From assembly GCF_002760655.1 (NCBI RefSeq), contig NZ_PDOC01000010.1:1-64000 (forward strand): DNA of 64,000 nucleotides, in the 5' to 3' direction. Every line of letters begins with the position of its first letter. Positions within the stretch are counted from its first letter, which is position 1. Shown one piece after another: positions 58,286-64,000 of this stretch. Both the position numbers and the translations under genes were made by a program. The notes beneath the pieces are model-generated. The model saw only the letters and a list, made by a program, of their open reading frames with translations. It was not told the DNA's origin and did not search any database. Source of the stretch: Massilia eurypsychrophila (GTDB lineage: Bacteria; Pseudomonadota; Gammaproteobacteria; Burkholderiales; Burkholderiaceae_D).

Positions 58286-59716
58286 ATGAAATCCAGCTAC
58301 ACTTCTTGCAACATGGGAATTACTTCATTTACGCCGCCGGCCGGCTTCATCGATTTGCTCAACGACGCCGTCTGCGCGGTCGATGTGGACGGCCGTTTCG
58401 TCTACCTGAGCGCGGCGTGCGAGCGCATTTTCGGCTACACGCCGGAGGAACTGGTCGGCACGGCGATGATCGAGCTGGTGGCGCCGGAGCACCGGGCGCG
58501 CACCTTGGCTGCCGCGGCGGATGTGATGGCCGGCGCGGCCCAGCACAATTTCGAGAATTGCTACATGCGCAAGGATGGCCGCCGGGTCGACATCATGTGG
58601 TCGGTGCGCTGGTCCGAAACCGACCAGCTGCGCGTTGCCGTGGCGCGCGACGTCACCGCGCGCAAGCGTGGCGAGTCGATGCGGGCGGCGATGTACGCCA
58701 TCTCGGAGGCGGCCCACGCGGCCAAGGATCTGGTATCGCTGTGTCCGCTGATCCACCGGATCGTCAACGAACTGCTGCCGGCGCCCGGCTTTGCGATTGC
58801 CCTGCGCGACGAGCTCGATCAGTTGAGCTTTCCGTACAACGTCGACGAGCACGGCCGACCGGCCGCAGCGCCGTTGCCGGGCGCCGGCGCACTGTGCGCG
58901 CACGTGGCGCAGGTCGCCCGCCCGTTGCTGCTGACGCCGGAAACGCTGCCGCTGCTGCCGGCCGAGCTGCGCGAAGCGGCTAGGAGCGCGGCGCCGTACT
59001 GGCTGGGCGTGCCGCTGCCAGCGTCGGGCGGCGCCATCGGCGCGCTGGTCGTAAGCGGCTCGCCTGAATCGGCGTACTTCACCGACGAGGACAAGGAGCT
59101 GCTGCAGTTCGTTTCCGGCCAGGTCGCCACAGCCATCGAGCGCCTGAGGCTGCACGAACAATTGCACTACCTGGCGCAGTACGATGCCCTGACCCGGCTG
59201 CCGAACCGCCAGCTGTTCCATGACCGGCTCGATTCGGCGCTGGCGCGCGCGGCCCGCAACGGCACCGGTTTTTCGCTGCTGTACCTCGACCTCGACAAGT
59301 TCAAGCTGGTCAACGACGTGCACGGCCACGCCGCCGGCGACCTGCTGCTGCACCAGATGGCCCAGCGCATCACGCAATGCGTGCGCGAGGAAGACACGGT
59401 GGCGCGCATCGGCGGCGACGAATTCGTCGTGCTGCTCGAAAGCGTCGCGCAGACGGACGACGCGGCCAGGGTCGCCGCCAAGATCGCGCTGGCGATGGAC
59501 GAGCCGTTCCGCTTCGGCAACCTGTGCCTGGACGCACGCGTCAGTATTGGCATCGCCGCGTATCCCCGCCACGGCGGCAACGCGCAGCAGTTGCTCAAGC
59601 ACGCCGACGAGGCGATGTATGGCAACAAGAAGCGCGCGCGGGCCGAGGGGTCGGACCCGATTGTTCCTTTGGAGGCTGACCCCGCTGTCGTTGGCGTCAA
59701 CGACACCGGGGCTTGA
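58286..59716 (+). CDS. PAS-GAF-GGDEF diguanylate cyclase, 476 aa
   Basis: Likely makes cyclic di-GMP. A PAS domain (about 20-130, FVYLSAACERIFGYTPEELV) is followed by a GAF-like domain (about 140-290) and a GGDEF domain (about 300-455). The active site IGGDEF is intact near residue 377 and the substrate-binding LTRLPNRQLFHDRL precedes it. A second possible start is 58313. The last 20 codons are encoded by an intergenic-type inverted repeat, so the natural C-terminus may have been altered by repeat insertion. Cytoplasmic, no membrane segment. Confidence 0.9.
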   Translation: MKSSYTSCNMGITSFTPPAGFIDLLNDAVCAVDVDGRFVYLSAACERIFGYTPEELVGTAMIELVAPEHRARTLAAAADVMAGAAQHNFENCYMRKDGRRVDIMWSVRWSETDQLRVAVARDVTARKRGESMRAAMYAISEAAHAAKDLVSLCPLIHRIVNELLPAPGFAIALRDELDQLSFPYNVDEHGRPAAAPLPGAGALCAHVAQVARPLLLTPETLPLLPAELREAARSAAPYWLGVPLPASGGAIGALVVSGSPESAYFTDEDKELLQFVSGQVATAIERLRLHEQLHYLAQYDALTRLPNRQLFHDRLDSALARAARNGTGFSLLYLDLDKFKLVNDVHGHAAGDLLLHQMAQRITQCVREEDTVARIGGDEFVVLLESVAQTDDAARVAAKIALAMDEPFRFGNLCLDARVSIGIAAYPRHGGNAQQLLKHADEAMYGNKKRARAEGSDPIVPLEADPAVVGVNDTGA

Positions 59717-59748
59717 CCCCAACGGAAAAACCGGGTCAGACCCCTCGG
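59643..59748. repeat. nested inverted-repeat element overlapping the GGDEF gene end (family B)
   Basis: Outer arms CCGAGGGGTCGGACCCG (59643-59659) and its complement (59732-59748) match at 16 of 17. Inner arms CCCCGCTGTCGTT (59680-59692) and AACGACACCGGGG (59699-59711) match at 12 of 13. GGGTCAGACCCC links it to the GTCTGAC family. The element begins inside the coding sequence. Confidence 0.75.
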
Positions 59749-59774
59749 TCGTGGTGCCCTCGGTCACAGCCATG

Positions 59775-59815
59775 AAAAAACCGCCAGCCGAAAGAATCGG
59801 ACTGGCGGTTTTTTT
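59775..59815. terminator. bidirectional intrinsic terminator between GGDEF gene and rpoD
   Basis: AAAAAACCGCCAG (59775-59787) pairs with CTGGCGGTTTTTTT (59802-59815) with CCGA/TCGG inside the loop. It ends the convergent rpoD and GGDEF transcripts. Confidence 0.92.
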
Positions 59816-59830
59816 GATGCGAGCAACCGA

Positions 59831-62338
<2,508 letters not shown>

Positions 62339-62898
62339 TAATAACTCTCCAGTCGCGGCGGTGCGCGCCAGCGAAGTCAAAAATCCAGCGGGGCCCGAAG
62401 TGCCGGGCCCGATGGAAGGTGTTCGGGAATACCCCCTACCTGAGGGCGAGGCGGCCCAAAATCAAGCTGGGCGGAACGCGGCGGTGCCGAGTGGGGCCTG
62501 GCGAAATCGGACGTGCTGTGATCAAAGTGGCGCTATGCATGGCAGAAAAAAAAAAGCCCGATACGGGACCGGGCTTGAATCTATTTTCCTAAGAGAATAG
62601 AGGAGACAGGTGCAATTATGCCCGAAGCAAACGCATCACGATAATGAAAAGAACCCATAACCGTTATAACGAAAACTTATACTACGGGGCAACACTCGTT
62701 TCTTCCATGCTCTCCGGTACGTCTGCGCTGCCTCAAGTCGTGCGCAGAGCAAGGGGCGGATCATACACGATTTCGCCTGACGCCGCTCGCCGGCGACGAC
62801 TTCAGCCCCGACCCCGGCAGTGGCAAAACAACACGTCACCCAATTGCGGCCGCACTTACGAAAGTACCCATGCTATCCTTCCGGTTCCAGCTCTTACA
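62339..62898. other. long divergent upstream region of rpoD and the ProQ-domain gene
   Basis: No convincing gene is seen in 560 bp. It holds the minus-strand terminator at 62546-62576 and a CT-rich minus-strand stretch before it. On the plus strand is a short frame (62618-62644, 8 codons after AGGAG) that touches a longer poor-quality frame running into the ProQ gene. Confidence 0.5.
62546..62576 (-). terminator. strong leftward terminator upstream of rpoD (possible small RNA or leader attenuator)
   Basis: AAGCCCG (62554-62560) pairs with CGGGCTT (62570-62576); on the minus strand it is followed by ten T (62555-62546). No protein gene ends there. The leftward RNA would be a small RNA started between about 62600 and 62700, or a leader that is cut short before rpoD, whose ATG is 208 bp further on. 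Confidence 0.8.
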
Positions 62899-63369
62899 AT
62901 GAAGTCAATGAATACAACTAGCCCTGTCGAGGAAGTCGTCGACACCCCGGCCCCCGCACCGGCCGCACCAGCGGCAATGAGTGCGCGTACCCTGCTCAAA
63001 CAACTGCAGCAACAGTTTCCCGCTTTCCGCAATTGCCTGCCGCTTGCCATCGGCATCGACAAGCAGTTGCTGGCGCGCCTGCCCGACCTCGACCGCAAGA
63101 CCATGCGCGCCGCGCTCGGCATCCACACCGGCTCGCTGCGCTACCTGCGCGCGATGGAAAAAGCGACGCTGCGCTACGACCTCGACGGCACAGCCGGCGC
63201 GGAAGTGACCGACACCCACCGCCTGCACGCCAAGGAAGTCTTGCAGCAGCGCTTCAAGAAAGAAGCCGAGCGCAAAAAGGCCGAACGCGACGCCGCCCAG
63301 GCCGAGGAAGCGAACCGGATGCGCCAGGAAAAGCTGCTGCAGCTGGCGTCGAAGTTCTCGCGCAACTAA
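62899..63369 (+). CDS. ProQ/FinO-domain RNA chaperone, 156 aa
   Basis: Residues 28-125 are a ProQ/FinO domain: LLKQLQQQFPAFRNCLPLAI, GIDKQLLARL and LRYLRAMEKA, binding structured small RNAs and 3' ends. The N-terminus is short and Pro/Ala-rich, and the C-terminus is a charged coiled coil (KKEAERKKAERDAAQAEEAN). The start is ATG 62899 or 62908; a longer frame to 62644 has no protein-like content. Followed after 7 bp by an exonuclease gene, so an RNA-related unit is likely. Confidence 0.85.
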   Translation: MKSMNTTSPVEEVVDTPAPAPAAPAAMSARTLLKQLQQQFPAFRNCLPLAIGIDKQLLARLPDLDRKTMRAALGIHTGSLRYLRAMEKATLRYDLDGTAGAEVTDTHRLHAKEVLQQRFKKEAERKKAERDAAQAEEANRMRQEKLLQLASKFSRN

Positions 63370-63376
63370 CGGGCTC

Positions 63377-63961
63377 ATGCTGACCGACCAGGAAGAATTG
63401 CTGCCGCCTTACGACGGCATCAAGCTGGCCGACGTGCGCATGGTCAAGTCCGACCGCGACGCCGCCGACGCCCTCAAGGCGCTGCTGGCGATGGACGTGC
63501 TCGGCTTCGATACCGAATCGAAGCCGACGTTCCTGAAAGGCGAAGCGTCGACCGGGCCGCACCTGGTGCAGCTCGCCACGGACGAGGCGGCCTACCTGTT
63601 CCAGATCGGCGCCATGCCGGCCGTCGCGGTGCTCAAGGCGGTGCTCGAATCGACCACGATCCTCAAGGTCGGGTTCGGCTTATCGGACGACGTCAAGCGC
63701 CTGAAAGCCAAGCTCGGCATCGAGACCAGCAATGTGCTTGATCTGTCGACGGCGCTGCGCAAGAATGAGCGCAACACGCTCGGCGCCAAGACGGCGGTGG
63801 CGCGCTTTTTCGGCCAGCGACTGCAAAAATCAAAGAAGATCACCACCACCAACTGGGCGCTGCCGCGGCTGACCGAAAAGCAGATCCTGTACGCCGCCGA
63901 CGACGCCCACGTGGCGCTGAAGATCTATCGCCGCTGGCGCATCGACCAGGCTGCGCAGTAA
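63377..63961 (+). CDS. 3'-5' exonuclease (RNase D/WRN-like DEDD domain), 194 aa
   Basis: A DEDDy exonuclease fold: motif I LGFDTESKP, motif II region VGFGLSDDVKRLK and motif III YAADDAHVALKIY. No HRDC domain follows, so it is the short stand-alone form rather than RNase D. Substrate (DNA or RNA) is not determined; association with the ProQ-domain gene suggests RNA. The ATG is 7 bp after the ProQ-domain stop codon. Confidence 0.88.
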   Translation: MLTDQEELLPPYDGIKLADVRMVKSDRDAADALKALLAMDVLGFDTESKPTFLKGEASTGPHLVQLATDEAAYLFQIGAMPAVAVLKAVLESTTILKVGFGLSDDVKRLKAKLGIETSNVLDLSTALRKNERNTLGAKTAVARFFGQRLQKSKKITTTNWALPRLTEKQILYAADDAHVALKIYRRWRIDQAAQ

Positions 63962-64000
63962 CGCCTTAGGCTACGGTTCGCATTTCGCCCGCAGCAGCGG

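Noticed and set aside
62644-62898. N-terminal extension of the ProQ-domain gene from 62644
   Set aside because: The extra 85 residues are Arg-rich and low-quality, overlap the likely promoter, and no similar extension fits the ProQ/FinO family.

Overview
The window is a GC-rich chromosome segment from a beta-proteobacterium of the Oxalobacteraceae type (Massilia/Duganella/Janthinobacterium relatives). Evidence for this is the gene order hemC-hemD-hemX-hemY divergent from ppc, serS beside tRNA-Ser, ftsK-lolA divergent from trxB, nadE-glnB, a long-N-terminus rpoD, PEP-CTERM exoproteins, and the style of the small secreted proteins. The genus is inferred, not proven.

Positions 1 to about 16,500 are accessory DNA that looks like the early/regulatory half of a prophage or a phage-derived island; structural genes would lie to the left of the window. 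A leftward, largely ATGA-coupled operon starts with an AlpA-type regulator (7964) and runs through small unknown genes, a GIY-YIG-type protein, a ParB-like protein, an SF2 helicase, a primase and a replication-initiator-like protein. That last gene has an in-frame amber codon inside a cluster of GCTAGCG repeats. A Q-like regulator, two terminator hairpins, an aberrant tRNA-like gene, a structured antisense-type RNA and the first residues of a proteasome-like hydrolase follow. A second leftward chain of five coupled unknown genes (11544-9767) has three members sharing a sequence motif. Two divergent ribbon-helix-helix genes flank a 47-bp inverted-repeat operator (11940-11986). A fragment of dnaA and an excisionase-like gene are also present. 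No integrase and no classical CI repressor was found.

Positions 16,517-28,260 are core chromosome: tRNA-Ser(CGA), serS, rarA, a TonB-domain protein, lolA, ftsK, trxB, an Smr protein, a UPF0126 membrane protein, glnB and nadE.

Positions 28,294-39,791 hold a FemAB-like acyltransferase and then what looks like an uptake/catabolism locus: TonB-dependent receptor, LysR regulator, alpha/beta hydrolase, SDR dehydrogenase and a complete five-gene branched-chain-type ABC transporter. Three copies of the palindrome TGTGCA-N4-TGCRCA lie upstream of the receptor gene, over the regulator start and upstream of the hydrolase gene, which suggests one regulon.

Positions 39,813-46,122 are a lower-GC type VI secretion cargo cassette (vgrG, DUF4123 adaptor, DUF3304 protein, Tle1-type lipase). 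Positions 46,381-48,897 encode three secreted proteins, one with a PEP-CTERM tail and one an HEXXH metalloprotease with a PA domain. The rest is core: ppa, hemY/X/D/C, ppc, a NarX-like kinase, a PAS-GAF-GGDEF protein, rpoD, a ProQ-domain protein and a 3'-5' exonuclease. At least two families of intergenic palindromic repeats are scattered through the core part.
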